Shown: positions 10,394 to 18,745, numbered from the stretch's first letter. The stretch is 40,809 nt of DNA from RUG334 sp045599645 (GCA_045599645.1 JAZRWI010000016.1:1-40809); one strand, 5' to 3'. Numbers and translations are program-made. The notes: a model not told the origin generated them from the sequence alone.

Positions 10394-10442
10394 AAACAAA
10401 TTACAAAAAATAGTTGACTCATTGATGTAATTTGTTTAACAA
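10394..10442 (+). promoter_or_regulatory. Inverted repeat overlapping putative transketolase promoter
   Basis: Perfect 12-base arms AAACAAATTACA (10394-10405) and TGTAATTTGTTT (10426-10437) surround a 20-base loop just after the lipoprotein stop. The second arm overlaps a possible promoter, TTGACT at 10414-10419, 17 bases, TAACAA at 10437-10442. The arrangement fits an operator. It could also be a weak terminator for the lipoprotein gene, but no T-run follows. Confidence 0.45.
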
Positions 10443-10492
10443 TGTTTAGGTAGTTTTAAATATACAATCTTTATTGGAGGGAATGACTTTAA

Positions 10493-11347
10493 ATGAATGC
10501 TGCTGAAAAAAAAGAACTTCAGTTGACCGCTATTAAAGTCCGCGAAGGCGTTCTTACAAGTGTACACGGTGCAAAAGCAGGCCACCCGGGTGGAAGCTTA
10601 TCTGCTGCCGATATGTTCACCTATCTGTATTTCAAGGAAATGCGCATTGACCCAAAGAATCCAAAGGCTGCAGACCGCGACCGTTTTGTTCTTTCTAAGG
10701 GTCACACAGCACCAGGCCTCTATTCAGCACTGGCTTACCGTGGCTATTTCCCAGTAGAAGATTTACCAACTCTTCGCCACATTGATTCTTATTTGCAGGG
10801 TCACCCGAACATGAACACTGTTCCTGGCATTGATATGTCTACAGGTTCACTTGGCCAGGGGCTTTCTACCGCTGCAGGTATGGCCAAGGGCGCAAAGTTC
10901 CTCAATAAGGATATTAACGTATATTCAGTTCTCGGCGACGGCGAACTGGCAGAAGGCCAGATTTGGGAAGCAACTATGTTTGCTGCTCACTACAAACTGG
11001 ACAATCTCTGCATCATCGCTGACATCAACGGTCTCCAGATTGACGGCCGCACCAAAGATGTTATGAACACCGAACCAGTTGATGCTAAGTTTGAAGCATT
11101 CGGCTGCGACGTAGTAAAAATTGACGGTCATGATTTTGACCAGATTGAAAAAGCCTTCGAAAAATTCCATGCAAATCATGGAACTGGCAAGCCCACTTGC
11201 ATCATCATGAAGACTACAAAGGGCAAAGGCGTTTCTTACATGGAAGACAAGGCTGGTTGGCATGGAAAAGCTCCAAATGATGAAGAATACGCTCAGGGTA
11301 TGGCTGAATTAGCTGAAGCCCGCAAGAAAATCCAGGAGGCTAAATAA
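10493..11347 (+). CDS. Transketolase, N-terminal subunit
   Basis: 284 residues, the thiamine-diphosphate-binding half of a split transketolase, which moves two-carbon units between sugar phosphates in the non-oxidative pentose phosphate pathway. Visible signatures are GHPGGSLSAADM near residue 30, FVLSKGHTAPGLY near 65, TGSLGQGLSTAAGMA near 117 and the cofactor motif GDGELAEGQIWEA near 147 followed by NGLQIDG near 180. The length is that of the N-terminal subunit in split systems. GGAGGG at 10476-10481 precedes ATG 10493; another ATG at 10483 is out of frame. The gene is two bases from the C-terminal half, so the two are surely cotranscribed and form one enzyme. Confidence 0.97.
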   Translation: MNAAEKKELQLTAIKVREGVLTSVHGAKAGHPGGSLSAADMFTYLYFKEMRIDPKNPKAADRDRFVLSKGHTAPGLYSALAYRGYFPVEDLPTLRHIDSYLQGHPNMNTVPGIDMSTGSLGQGLSTAAGMAKGAKFLNKDINVYSVLGDGELAEGQIWEATMFAAHYKLDNLCIIADINGLQIDGRTKDVMNTEPVDAKFEAFGCDVVKIDGHDFDQIEKAFEKFHANHGTGKPTCIIMKTTKGKGVSYMEDKAGWHGKAPNDEEYAQGMAELAEARKKIQEAK

Positions 11348-11349
11348 TT

Positions 11350-12294
11350 ATGGCAGATGAAGTAAAAAAAGTTGCTACCCGTGAAAGCTATGGTAACGCT
11401 CTCAAGGAATTGGGCGCTAAGGCCAATGATTTAGTTGTTTTGGATGCAGACCTTGCCGGCGCAACCAAGACCAATACTTTCCAGAAGGCATTCCCAGAAC
11501 GCCATTTTGATTGCGGTATCGCTGAAGCCAATATGGTAGACGTTGCTGCTGGTCTCTCAACAATGGGTCTTGTTCCATTTGCAGCCACTTTCGCAATGTT
11601 CGCTGCTGGTCGTGCTTACGAACAGGTTCGTAACACAATCGGTTACCCACACCTCAACGTTAAGATCGGTGCTACCCACGGTGGCATCTCTGTTGGGGAA
11701 GACGGCGCTTCTCATCAGTGCTGCGAAGACTTCGCGCTCATGCGCACTGTTCCAGGTATGGTTGTAATGTGCCCTGCTGACGACGTTGAAGCCCGCAAAA
11801 TGGTAGAAGCTGCTTACAAGTATGTTGGCCCGGTTTATATGCGCTTTGGCCGTGCTGCTACCCCAGTATTCCACGATGAAAACTACAAGTTTGAAATCGG
11901 TAAGGGCGAAGTTCTCAGAGACGGAAACGATGTAGCAATCATCGCTACTGGTATCATGGTTCCGGAAGCAATAGAAGCTGGTAAGGCTCTTGCTGCTGAA
12001 GGCATCAATGCTATGGTTATCAACATGGCTACAATTAAGCCTCTTGATGAAGCTCTTGTTCTTGAAGCTGCCAAGAAATGCGGCAAGGTTGTTACCGTTG
12101 AAGAACACTCTGTAATCGGTGGTCTCGGCGAAGCAGTCTGTGGCGTTCTTTCTGAAAAGCTTCCAACACCAGTAAAACGCATTGGCGTAAATGACGAATT
12201 CGGTCATTCTGGTCCTGCTGGCGCTTTGCTGAAGGCCTTCGGTCTCTGTGCTGAAAACATCGTAGCACAGACCAAGAAGTTCATAGGCAAATAA
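11350..12294 (+). CDS. Transketolase, C-terminal subunit
   Basis: 314 residues carrying the pyrimidine-binding and C-terminal transketolase domains. The N-terminal part has the conserved FPERHFDCGIAEANMVDVAAG, where the Glu activates the thiamine ring, and the GRAYEQVRNTIGYP segment. The C-terminal part has VEEHSVIGGLGEAV and GHSGPAG. The start follows GGAGG at 11334-11338, at the end of the upstream gene. It partners with the N-terminal subunit immediately upstream in the pentose phosphate pathway. Codon use is noticeably more GC-rich than in the neighbouring defence genes, as expected for a highly expressed core enzyme. A strong terminator follows. Confidence 0.97.
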   Translation: MADEVKKVATRESYGNALKELGAKANDLVVLDADLAGATKTNTFQKAFPERHFDCGIAEANMVDVAAGLSTMGLVPFAATFAMFAAGRAYEQVRNTIGYPHLNVKIGATHGGISVGEDGASHQCCEDFALMRTVPGMVVMCPADDVEARKMVEAAYKYVGPVYMRFGRAATPVFHDENYKFEIGKGEVLRDGNDVAIIATGIMVPEAIEAGKALAAEGINAMVINMATIKPLDEALVLEAAKKCGKVVTVEEHSVIGGLGEAVCGVLSEKLPTPVKRIGVNDEFGHSGPAGALLKAFGLCAENIVAQTKKFIGK

Positions 12295-12305
12295 TAAGTT
12301 GTCAT

Positions 12306-12343
12306 AAAAAAAGCCTGTTTCTCCTAGAAACGGGCTTTTTTTA
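12306..12343 (+). terminator. Intrinsic terminator after transketolase
   Basis: AAAAAAAGCCTGTTTC and GAAACGGGCTTTTTTT form a near-perfect stem around a five-base loop, ending in a T-run, 12 bases after the stop codon. The matching A-run may also let it work in the other direction. Confidence 0.92.
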
Positions 12344-12345
12344 TA

Positions 12346-12510
12346 GCTAATAATTCATAATGCATAATTCATAATTCATAATGCATAATTCATAATTCAT
12401 AATGCAGAATGCAGAATGCATAATTCATAATGCATTCTGCTAGTGACAGAGGGACAATCACCCTATGTGGCAAGGCTTAAATTGAGAATGGAGAATTGAG
12501 AATACCACGA
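12346..12510. repeat. CATAATTCATAAT low-complexity repeat
   Basis: About 85 bases made of CATAAT-TCATAAT-GCATAAT units (12350-12436), followed by AATTGAGAATGGAGAATTGAG at about 12480-12500. The same units build the AT-rich half of the repeats at 6148-6480, so this is an interspersed repeat family of this genome. It separates transketolase from the convergent toxin-antitoxin pair. I see no gene in it. Confidence 0.75.
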
Positions 12511-12513
12511 CAT

Positions 12514-12825
12514 TCAAAGCTTAGAAACAATATCGGAAGGTCCATACAAAATTCGCAGAACTTCAACAGTTTCATCATCTACTGTTTTAAAAATAATTGC
12601 ATATTTTTTTACGCTCATCAGTCTATAACCTCTAGCAGCTTCTTTTGTAGATTTCATGAGCGGAACACGCTTTGGCATTACTTTCAGGCTTTCTATGGAG
12701 TCTAACAATTCATTATAGATGTTCGCAGCGGTCTCTGGCGATAATAATTGATAGCTAATATACGAATAAATAGATTCCAAATCATTGTAAGCATTCTGCG
12801 ATAATCTAACGCTATACTGCTTCAT
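12514..12825 (-). CDS. RelE/ParE-family toxin
   Basis: 103 residues with the ParE/RelE fold signature: MKQYSVRLSQNAYNDLESIYSYI at the start, LKVMPKRVPLM in the middle, and the core strands YRLMSVKKYAIIFKTVDDETVEVLRILYG at the end. Family members either cleave ribosome-bound mRNA (RelE) or poison gyrase (ParE); this sequence alone does not decide which, though the paired RelB-like antitoxin favours RelE/YafQ type. It starts six bases after the antitoxin stop on the same strand, the usual antitoxin-then-toxin order. It probably stabilises the locus or responds to stress or phage. Confidence 0.9.
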   Translation of the reverse strand: MKQYSVRLSQNAYNDLESIYSYISYQLLSPETAANIYNELLDSIESLKVMPKRVPLMKSTKEAARGYRLMSVKKYAIIFKTVDDETVEVLRILYGPSDIVSKL

Positions 12826-12831
12826 AAAAGT

Positions 12832-13125
12832 TCAAATACCTTTACGTTTTATATCGTCCACATTAATATATTTACTATCTTCGAAATCTTTTTCTGCAAC
12901 ATATAAAGCGTCACGGATTTCATCAGCAGTCATGTATTCTGCATTTATAGTTTCTGGTGCCATCGGTTGTTCAACTGCAAAAGGTATCTTACCTTTTAAA
13001 ATTATCTGTTTTAAATACAAATCAATTGCTGCTTCCATAGTCATGCCTATATCAGCAAGAACAGCCTCAGCACCCTGCTTAGTATCCATATCCATTCTGC
13101 ATCCAAAATCTACTAGGTTCTGCAT
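12832..13125 (-). CDS. RelB/DinJ-family antitoxin
   Basis: 97 residues from ATG 13125, with the RelB/DinJ ribbon-helix-helix pattern DMDTKQGAEAVLADIGMTMEAAIDLYLKQIILKG followed by an acidic C-terminal part that would wrap the toxin. I choose ATG 13125 because GGAG at 13132-13135 lies six bases upstream; the alternative ATG at 13137 contains that GGAG and has no site of its own. The protein should neutralise the toxin and repress the operon by binding near the promoter at 13155-13183. Confidence 0.88.
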   Translation of the reverse strand: MQNLVDFGCRMDMDTKQGAEAVLADIGMTMEAAIDLYLKQIILKGKIPFAVEQPMAPETINAEYMTADEIRDALYVAEKDFEDSKYINVDDIKRKGI

Positions 13126-13154
13126 TTGCAACTCCATTAACGCCTGTTTATTTT

Positions 13155-13183
13155 ATTATATCAAAGCAGTAACAGATACGCAA
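13155..13183 (-). promoter_or_regulatory. Putative promoter of toxin-antitoxin operon
   Basis: Read on the minus strand: TTGCGT (13183-13178), 17 bases, then a perfect TATAAT (13160-13155), about 30 bases upstream of the antitoxin start. The -10 is strong and the -35 weak, which is common in autoregulated toxin-antitoxin operons. Confidence 0.5.
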
Positions 13184-13268
13184 TATAGTCCAGAGCGACT
13201 CGATATGTCGCTATCGCAACAAGAAAATATTGAGAATGGAAAATTTAATGTTGATTAATACTAAAATA

Positions 13269-13305
13269 GTGCCACAATTCAAGAAATTTTCTTGATTTGT
13301 GGCAC
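13269..13305. repeat. Palindromic repeat, left copy flanking ATPase gene
   Basis: A 37-base near-perfect palindrome, GTGCCACAATTCAAGAAA paired with TTTCTTGATTTGTGGCAC around a single central base. It lies 35 bases upstream of the ATPase start. A second copy with three differences overlaps the stop codon at the other end of the same gene. Confidence 0.88.
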
Positions 13306-13339
13306 TAATTTTGTATACTGATAATAGAGGTGCGTATAA

Positions 13340-14563
13340 ATGTATATAAAAAGAGAAAGGTATATTGCTAAAATTCGTCCATTTTATAATGTAGACCTAA
13401 TCAAAGTTTTAACAGGGGTCAGACGATGCGGAAAATCAATTTTGCTTGACCAGATTGAAGAAGAATTTATAGCAAATGGATTTGATAAATCCCATATTAT
13501 ACGTATTAATTTTGAAGACTTGAACTTTGAAAAAATTCGCTCAGTAGACAAGCTGAATAGATATGTTCATAAACAGATTAAAGATAATGATAAATATCTT
13601 ATTTTCTTAGATGAAATACAGCATGTCACAGGTTTTGAGAAGGCTCTGGCTTCTTTTCGCGCAACTCTGAATTGTGATATTTACATTACTGGAAGCAACT
13701 CTAAACTTTTGTCAGGAAAAATGGCAACACTATTAGTTGGAAGGTGTGTTGAATTTAAGCTAATGCCGTTTTCTTTTGCGGAAGGTTATGAATATCTTAA
13801 AACTAACGGAAAGAATCTTTCACCAGATGAATTTATTATAGATTATATAAATTGGGGTGGGTTCCCATTGCGTTTCTCTTTTAATAAGGATAAAGACATA
13901 AAAAGATATCTAGAACAGGTTTATAAGGGGATACTCGATAAAGATATCATTACTGAAAAATCAAGAATTAACAGGCAGAATTTCGAAAAATTTTCGGGTT
14001 ATATTATGGCAAATGCTGGAAAAGAATTTTCCAGTAAAAACATAGAATCATTTTTTGAAAAACAAAACGATGAAACATTAGATAGAAAGACCATTTACAG
14101 ATACCTAGATAAAATGGAAAAAGCTTGTCTTATAAACAGGGTTAAACGATTTAATATTGTTGGTAAACAAGCAATGTTATATATAGAAAAGCAATATGCA
14201 GTTGATGCCGGTTTCAGAATGATAAATACAAATTTTGTTAATTTTGAAGATACATTTTTTTTGGAAAACATCATTTATAATGAGCTTATTTCCAGGGATT
14301 ATGAGGTATTTACGGGTAAGACCTATAAAAGTGAAATAGATTTTGTTGTTATTAATGGTCGAAAGAAATGCTTTATTCAGGTTGCTTATTACTTAACTTC
14401 AAGAGAAACTATCAGTCGTGAATTTGATGCTTTCAAGCCCATTAGCGACGCTGCGCCAAAATACGTTTTGTCTCTCGACCGGTTCGATTATTCCAGAAAT
14501 GGTATAGCGCATATCAACATAGTCGATTTCTTGTTAGGTAAAACAGATATTGTTCTAAATTAG
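13340..14563 (+). CDS. AAA ATPase with DUF4143 C-terminal domain
   Basis: 407 residues of the common bacterial AAA_14/DUF4143 family. The Walker A motif GVRRCGKS is at 26-33, the Walker B YLIFLDEIQ near 88-96, and ITGSNSKLLSG near 125 contains the sensor region. The C-terminal DUF4143 part ends with a restriction-endonuclease-like stretch, YEVFTGKTYKSEIDFVVINGRKKCFIQVAY, where E-I-D-F and the later Q-V-A-Y resemble a PD-(D/E)xK core. The physiological role of the family is not known; a defence or mobile link is often suspected. AGAGGTG precedes ATG 13340. The gene is bracketed exactly by two copies of one palindrome, as if it moved or was inserted as a unit. Confidence 0.9.
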   Translation: MYIKRERYIAKIRPFYNVDLIKVLTGVRRCGKSILLDQIEEEFIANGFDKSHIIRINFEDLNFEKIRSVDKLNRYVHKQIKDNDKYLIFLDEIQHVTGFEKALASFRATLNCDIYITGSNSKLLSGKMATLLVGRCVEFKLMPFSFAEGYEYLKTNGKNLSPDEFIIDYINWGGFPLRFSFNKDKDIKRYLEQVYKGILDKDIITEKSRINRQNFEKFSGYIMANAGKEFSSKNIESFFEKQNDETLDRKTIYRYLDKMEKACLINRVKRFNIVGKQAMLYIEKQYAVDAGFRMINTNFVNFEDTFFLENIIYNELISRDYEVFTGKTYKSEIDFVVINGRKKCFIQVAYYLTSRETISREFDAFKPISDAAPKYVLSLDRFDYSRNGIAHINIVDFLLGKTDIVLN

Positions 14564-14598
14564 TGCCACAATTTAAGAATTTTTCTTGATTTGTGGCA
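14563..14598. repeat. Palindromic repeat, right copy flanking ATPase gene
   Basis: Begins on the last base of the ATPase stop codon: GTGCCACAATTTAAGAAT and TTTTCTTGATTTGTGGCA, three differences from the copy at 13269-13305, same orientation. It may act as a hairpin at the 3' end of the transcript. No other copy was noticed in the window. Confidence 0.88.
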
Positions 14599-14670
14599 TA
14601 TATTTTCTTATTTGTTTCTAAATGCCTTCGCTGAGCTCGAACCAGCGATTAAAAACAAGCTATCAGTTCA

Positions 14671-15858
14671 TCACCCAAAGTAATCCTGCATCAGCTTCTT
14701 CTTCAGCAACTCCAGCTTATCCAGACTTTTCTTTATAGCAAATTTTGATTTGTCGACCTGCTGGACGAAGGCGGCAAATTGGGTTTGGAGGGAAAGAGGA
14801 GGGATAGGTATTCTCACAGATTTAAACTTATCCATTGAAACATTATACATAGAACCACTTGTTCCTGTAGAAGCGTTAGAAAATTCATTTCTAATAGATT
14901 TACTACTCAAAATAGCTTTCATATAATAAGGATTTGTATAATCTGCAAATCTAATTTTCCAAAGCTTATCTGGTAATATTAGTTCAGGATAATCATCTAA
15001 AATAAGTGCCGTTGCTCCAACCATTTCTCTCGTATTCGCTCTACTAAAAATAATATCCCCTTTTTCAGGATATACATACTTTTTGATATTTTTTTGATCA
15101 TTTAAAACCTTACACTCTTCTGGTAAAAAGTATCCTTTAGTAACAGCACTTACTTTTAAAACAGCTATTTCCCCAGACTTGCGTGGTCTTTGTTCACCAT
15201 TTCCACTCCAGCCAGCTTCTATTGAATCTATAGTTTCACCTATCGTTTGAGTTTTATACTTAGTATTAATGGAGTTATCGCCAAACATCTCGACAAAGCG
15301 GGATTTGACGAGGAGGTCTAGCTTTTCTAGTTGCTGGTGGCGGAGGGAGAGGAGGTTGGAAACACGGTCAAGGGTATTAACAGAATTTTCTATTATATTC
15401 AGTTCAGGTATTTCAACCTCTAACTCGTCAATATGTTCACTTCTCAAATTGTTAATATTTGCACCTTGAGCAGAACTTGAAATAATATGTTTATATTTAT
15501 CACTTTGAAAAAAATGACCAAGATACTTTGAATAATTAAGTTCATTTGGTCTTATAACTTTACAAAAAGCTCCAAAAGCCATATTTAAATCTTCTGAAAC
15601 ATAAGCAGCCTTACCAACCAATTCTTTACTGCCACTAGAAGCACAAATCAATATATCACCTTTTCTTAAATATTGATCTTTGCCAACTCTTTTTGATTGA
15701 ACAAAAACTAATTCATCAAAGTTCAAACACCCATTGTATATATTGTTCGCTCTAAGTATAGGAACAGCCCCAACATCTGTTTCTTCCAATAAATCTGTTG
15801 GCTTATAAGAAACACCTCTTATTTGTTTAATAAATTTAGATAATTTATTCTTATTCAT
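14671..15858 (-). CDS. hsdS: Type I restriction-modification specificity subunit HsdS
   Basis: 395 residues with the two-repeat HsdS plan: target-recognition domain 1 (1-150), a helical spacer (HQQLEKLDLLVKSRFVEMFGD, about 180-200), target-recognition domain 2 (about 205-350) and a C-terminal helix (ALQTQF-like PPLSLQTQFAAFVQQVDKSK...LELLKKKLMQDYFG). The helices set the distance between the two half-sites, so a bipartite recognition site is expected; the sequence read by each domain cannot be predicted here. Its start is preceded by CAGGAAAAACC. It is the last gene of the hsd operon but is separated from the previous gene by about 500 bases holding repeats and a broken hsdS piece. Confidence 0.93.
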   Translation of the reverse strand: MNKNKLSKFIKQIRGVSYKPTDLLEETDVGAVPILRANNIYNGCLNFDELVFVQSKRVGKDQYLRKGDILICASSGSKELVGKAAYVSEDLNMAFGAFCKVIRPNELNYSKYLGHFFQSDKYKHIISSSAQGANINNLRSEHIDELEVEIPELNIIENSVNTLDRVSNLLSLRHQQLEKLDLLVKSRFVEMFGDNSINTKYKTQTIGETIDSIEAGWSGNGEQRPRKSGEIAVLKVSAVTKGYFLPEECKVLNDQKNIKKYVYPEKGDIIFSRANTREMVGATALILDDYPELILPDKLWKIRFADYTNPYYMKAILSSKSIRNEFSNASTGTSGSMYNVSMDKFKSVRIPIPPLSLQTQFAAFVQQVDKSKFAIKKSLDKLELLKKKLMQDYFG

Positions 15859-15887
15859 TTTGGTTTTTCCTGATTGGTTTTGGTTGG

Positions 15888-16027
15888 GTTAGCAGCTGGG
15901 TGCTGCAAACGGGTGGACGGATGAATTGGGACAAGGGACGAAGTAAGTTTTTAGCTCTCTGGCTTTCTGGCTTTCTGACTCTTTGGCTACCTATTGTTAG
16001 CAGCTGGGTGCTGCTAGCGGGTGGACG
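15888..16027. repeat. 32-bp direct repeat pair upstream of hsdS
   Basis: GTTAGCAGCTGGGTGCTGC followed by a GGGTGGACG tail occurs at 15888-15919 and again at 15996-16027 with two differences. Each copy has a short inverted repeat, AGCAG and CTGCT. Between them lies a CTGGCTTTCTGGCTTTCTGA low-complexity stretch. These may reflect past recombination at the hsdS end of the operon. Confidence 0.7.
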
Positions 16028-16110
16028 AAGTTGGTTTTTCTAGCTTACCGGTTGTTAGCAACTAGAATCTACTACCTGGTGACCAGAAAACAGAGGTTAT
16101 GTACTAACTA

Positions 16111-16345
16111 CTAGAGAGACAAATTTCAATTTTGCTGCAATCATTTTTCCAACACTTTCTTTTATTGCTTTTTTATCCATTCATTCGCATCTTGTGCCCC
16201 AATATATGAGCCATTTAATGCAGTTGTAGTAACTCATGGTATATTGCCTATCATAATATTCTTTAACATTTTTTGACAGAGTGTCACCAGATTGAAACTT
16301 ACAAATCTCACTTAGTTTACTTTCATCGCTATATCACCACAATAC
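16111..16345 (-). pseudogene. Decayed hsdS fragment
   Basis: Three consecutive pieces on the minus strand, in different frames, read like the start of an HsdS recognition domain. KLSEICKFQSGDTLSKNVKEY comes from about 16317 down to 16255, then GNIP-stop-VTTTALNGSYIGAQDANEWI (about 16248-16174; a TGA sits where such proteins usually have Trp), then KKAIKESVGKMIAA. Frame changes and the stop show it is not functional. It lies between the Bro-N gene and the intact hsdS. The assignment rests on recognising HsdS-like wording in short pieces, so it is moderate. Confidence 0.5.
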
Positions 16346-16354
16346 AAATTTTGA

Positions 16355-17230
16355 TTATTTTTTATTCCCAACGTCTTCTATCATTCCAACGACCATCGTA
16401 TTGAGTAGCATTGAATTTGCATTTTCAGAAGTGACAACAGGTCTTCCCGTATGTGCTTCAATGCTTTCTCTGGCATCACCAGCAATGCTTCCGCCTTGCT
16501 TTGCTACTTCTTGATTTTCTTTTAAGCCTTGGGGATTCTGAACATTTGTAAGTTCAGTTGTTGTTGCTTCAGCAAGCATATTAAGAGCAAGCTCTAATGT
16601 ACTCATATTGTCACGAAGATTTTCTTTTTTCAATCCCTTCAGATTTTTGTATTGTCTTGTAGTCATTCCTGACCATGCTTTAGTTACTTCATCTGTCAGG
16701 ATTGCATATTCTTTTCCTTCTCTTACTCCATGATTTTTCCAAGTATCAGTTAATTCTTTTCGGGCACGTATAGTTTGAAGGCGCTGATTGATCCAGTCAG
16801 CTGGATAGCCTTTCTGAGCATACGTAGCTAAGGCACGTTCGATTGTCAATTCCGGATCAATAATTTCTTCAATTCTTTCTCTACCAACCCGAGCAAGCCA
16901 TATTTTGAAAGGCTCTGCTTTCTTAGATGGAATTGATTGTATAATACGAAGTAATTGTTCTGTTGACGCTACATCTGTTAAACGACGTTTACCATCGGCA
17001 GCTTTCATTTTCAACTGGTGACAATTTGTCACCAGTTCACTTCCTTCTTCTTTTAATCGCTGTTTTAGCTTATTCCAATATTTTCTTCCAGTATTATAAT
17101 CAACACTTTCTGTTAGGACACATACTACGTCAACAATTGAAAAATACCATTCATCCTCATTTGCATTCCAAGCTGTTCGAATTGGTTGATCTTCAAACAT
17201 TTGTAATTTATCATTTTCCTGAATCTCCAT
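16355..17230 (-). CDS. Bro-N domain protein in hsd operon
   Basis: 291 residues. The N-terminal half (about 10-125) resembles the Bro-N fold of phage antirepressors and DinD-like proteins: IRTAWNANEDEWYFSIVDVVCVLTESVDYNTGRKYWNKLKQRL, then LTDVASTEQLLRIIQSIPSKKAEPFKIWLARVG. The C-terminal half (TWKNHGVREGKEYAILTDEVTKAWSGMTTRQYKNLKGLKKENLRDNMS) looks like the companion region often found with it. It starts nine bases after the hsdM stop with a G-rich site (AAGGGGGG), so it is cotranscribed with the restriction genes. Bro-N proteins bind DNA; here it may regulate restriction or sense DNA damage, but that is inference. Direct enzymatic motifs are not seen. Confidence 0.85.
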   Translation of the reverse strand: MEIQENDKLQMFEDQPIRTAWNANEDEWYFSIVDVVCVLTESVDYNTGRKYWNKLKQRLKEEGSELVTNCHQLKMKAADGKRRLTDVASTEQLLRIIQSIPSKKAEPFKIWLARVGRERIEEIIDPELTIERALATYAQKGYPADWINQRLQTIRARKELTDTWKNHGVREGKEYAILTDEVTKAWSGMTTRQYKNLKGLKKENLRDNMSTLELALNMLAEATTTELTNVQNPQGLKENQEVAKQGGSIAGDARESIEAHTGRPVVTSENANSMLLNTMVVGMIEDVGNKK

Positions 17231-17239
17231 AGACCCCCC

Positions 17240-18745
17240 TTATAATCCAAGCAATTCTTCCAATGCAGTAATCTCTTCACCAACCTTCATTTCCAGCTCG
17301 TGGAGGTCGGTCATGATTTCTATGGTCGGGGGGTATTCGACGGCTTTATATTCGACCTTTTTGTATTTGTTGATGCTGAGGTCGTAATCATTGTTCACAA
17401 TTTCATCCTTGGGAACAAGGAAGCTCTGCTCGGTGCGCTGGCGGGTGGCTTCGGCTGCCATATTGTGGTAGCGGGCAACAATGTCAGGAATATCGTTTTC
17501 CGCAACAGGTGAGCGTTTGTCGTCGAGGCTGCGACCATCGGCCTTCATGTCGTAGAACCAGACGTTATCAGTTCCGCCGTGATCGGTCTTAGTGAATACC
17601 AGAACAGCGGTAGAAACACCGGCATAGGGCTTGAACACACCAGAAGGCATGGAAATAACCGCTTCAAGACGCTGATTTTCAACAATTTCCTTGCGGATTT
17701 CTTTATGAGCAGTGGAAGAGCCGAACAGTACGCCGTCAGGAACAATACATGCGCAGCGGCCGCCAATGCGAAGCATCTTAACGAACAGAGTCAGGAAGAG
17801 AAGCTCGGTTTTCTTGGTTTTGCAGATCTTAAGCAAATCGGAAGAAACGGTATCGCTGTCCAGGCTTCCCTTAAACGGTGGATTGGCAAGAATAAGGGAA
17901 TAGCTCTGCCTGTCGGGGTTCTGGTCAGAAAGGCTGTCGCGGTATTCGATATGAGGATTTTCAATACCGTGGCTCATCATGTTCATAGCGCCGATGCGGA
18001 GCATGGTTCTGTCCATATCGAAGCCGTGGAACATATCGTTGTTATAGTGCTTTTTGTTGGCTGCATTAAAGAATACTTCCTGCTTACGGTTGTTCTTGAG
18101 GTATTCTGCCGCTTCAACCAGGAAGCCTGATGTACCGAAGGCAGGGTCACATATCACGTCATCAGGCTTTGGTTCAACTATATCAACCATCATTTTTATG
18201 ATGTGGCGCGGGGTTCTGAACTGGCCATTCAAGCCTGCTGTAGAAAGCTTTCCAAGGAGATATTCGTAAACATCACCGCGGGCGTCTGAGGTCTTCAAAT
18301 CGGCCATCTGTTCATAGATAGCATCAAGAGCAGTAACAACCTTATCAAGAAGCAGAGGTGTTGGAATCTTGAAAATTGCATCGCCCATGTATTTTGAATA
18401 GGCGCTTTCTTTGTTTCCATGCAGATTTTTAATAAAAGGGAACACATTTTCCTGCATGTTTGAATACATTCTTTCGGCATCGAAATCCCTGAAGGTGGAC
18501 CATTTGAGCTGACTTCCGTCAACACTGCGGTCACCAATCATAACTTCGCCGGAGAAGATGCTCTGATAGTCATCAAGGCCCAGCATGACACTTTCCTTGA
18601 CCTGACGATTATCGTTGTCATCAAGGTCTTTGATGAACATCATATAAGTCATCTGTTCTATGACGTCCAAGGGGTTTGTGATACCGCCGGTCCAGAAAAT
18701 TTCCCAAAGAGAATCGATTTTATTCTTTAATTCACCAGTTACCAA
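17240..18745 (-). CDS. hsdM: Type I restriction-modification methyltransferase subunit HsdM
   Basis: 501 residues, N6-adenine methyltransferase subunit. The N-terminal helical HsdM domain is at 1-150 (LWEIFWTGGITNPLDVIEQMTYMMFIKDL). The S-adenosylmethionine-binding motif DPAFGTSGFLVEA is near 200, and the catalytic motif IV ANPPF, flanked by SYSLILANPPFKGSLD, is near 290. With two HsdM and one HsdS it modifies the host recognition site. The start is TTG 18745, preceded by GAGGTG at 18752-18757; no better ATG is available. It sits in the operon between a small gene and the Bro-N gene. Confidence 0.95.
   Translation of the reverse strand: MVTGELKNKIDSLWEIFWTGGITNPLDVIEQMTYMMFIKDLDDNDNRQVKESVMLGLDDYQSIFSGEVMIGDRSVDGSQLKWSTFRDFDAERMYSNMQENVFPFIKNLHGNKESAYSKYMGDAIFKIPTPLLLDKVVTALDAIYEQMADLKTSDARGDVYEYLLGKLSTAGLNGQFRTPRHIIKMMVDIVEPKPDDVICDPAFGTSGFLVEAAEYLKNNRKQEVFFNAANKKHYNNDMFHGFDMDRTMLRIGAMNMMSHGIENPHIEYRDSLSDQNPDRQSYSLILANPPFKGSLDSDTVSSDLLKICKTKKTELLFLTLFVKMLRIGGRCACIVPDGVLFGSSTAHKEIRKEIVENQRLEAVISMPSGVFKPYAGVSTAVLVFTKTDHGGTDNVWFYDMKADGRSLDDKRSPVAENDIPDIVARYHNMAAEATRQRTEQSFLVPKDEIVNNDYDLSINKYKKVEYKAVEYPPTIEIMTDLHELEMKVGEEITALEELLGL

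Noticed and set aside
11557..12207. 216-codon minus-strand reading frame
   Set aside because: Lies entirely opposite the transketolase C-terminal gene, which has clear homology and codon bias; typical shadow frame.
17579..18130. 183-codon plus-strand reading frame
   Set aside because: Opposite hsdM across its catalytic region; shadow.
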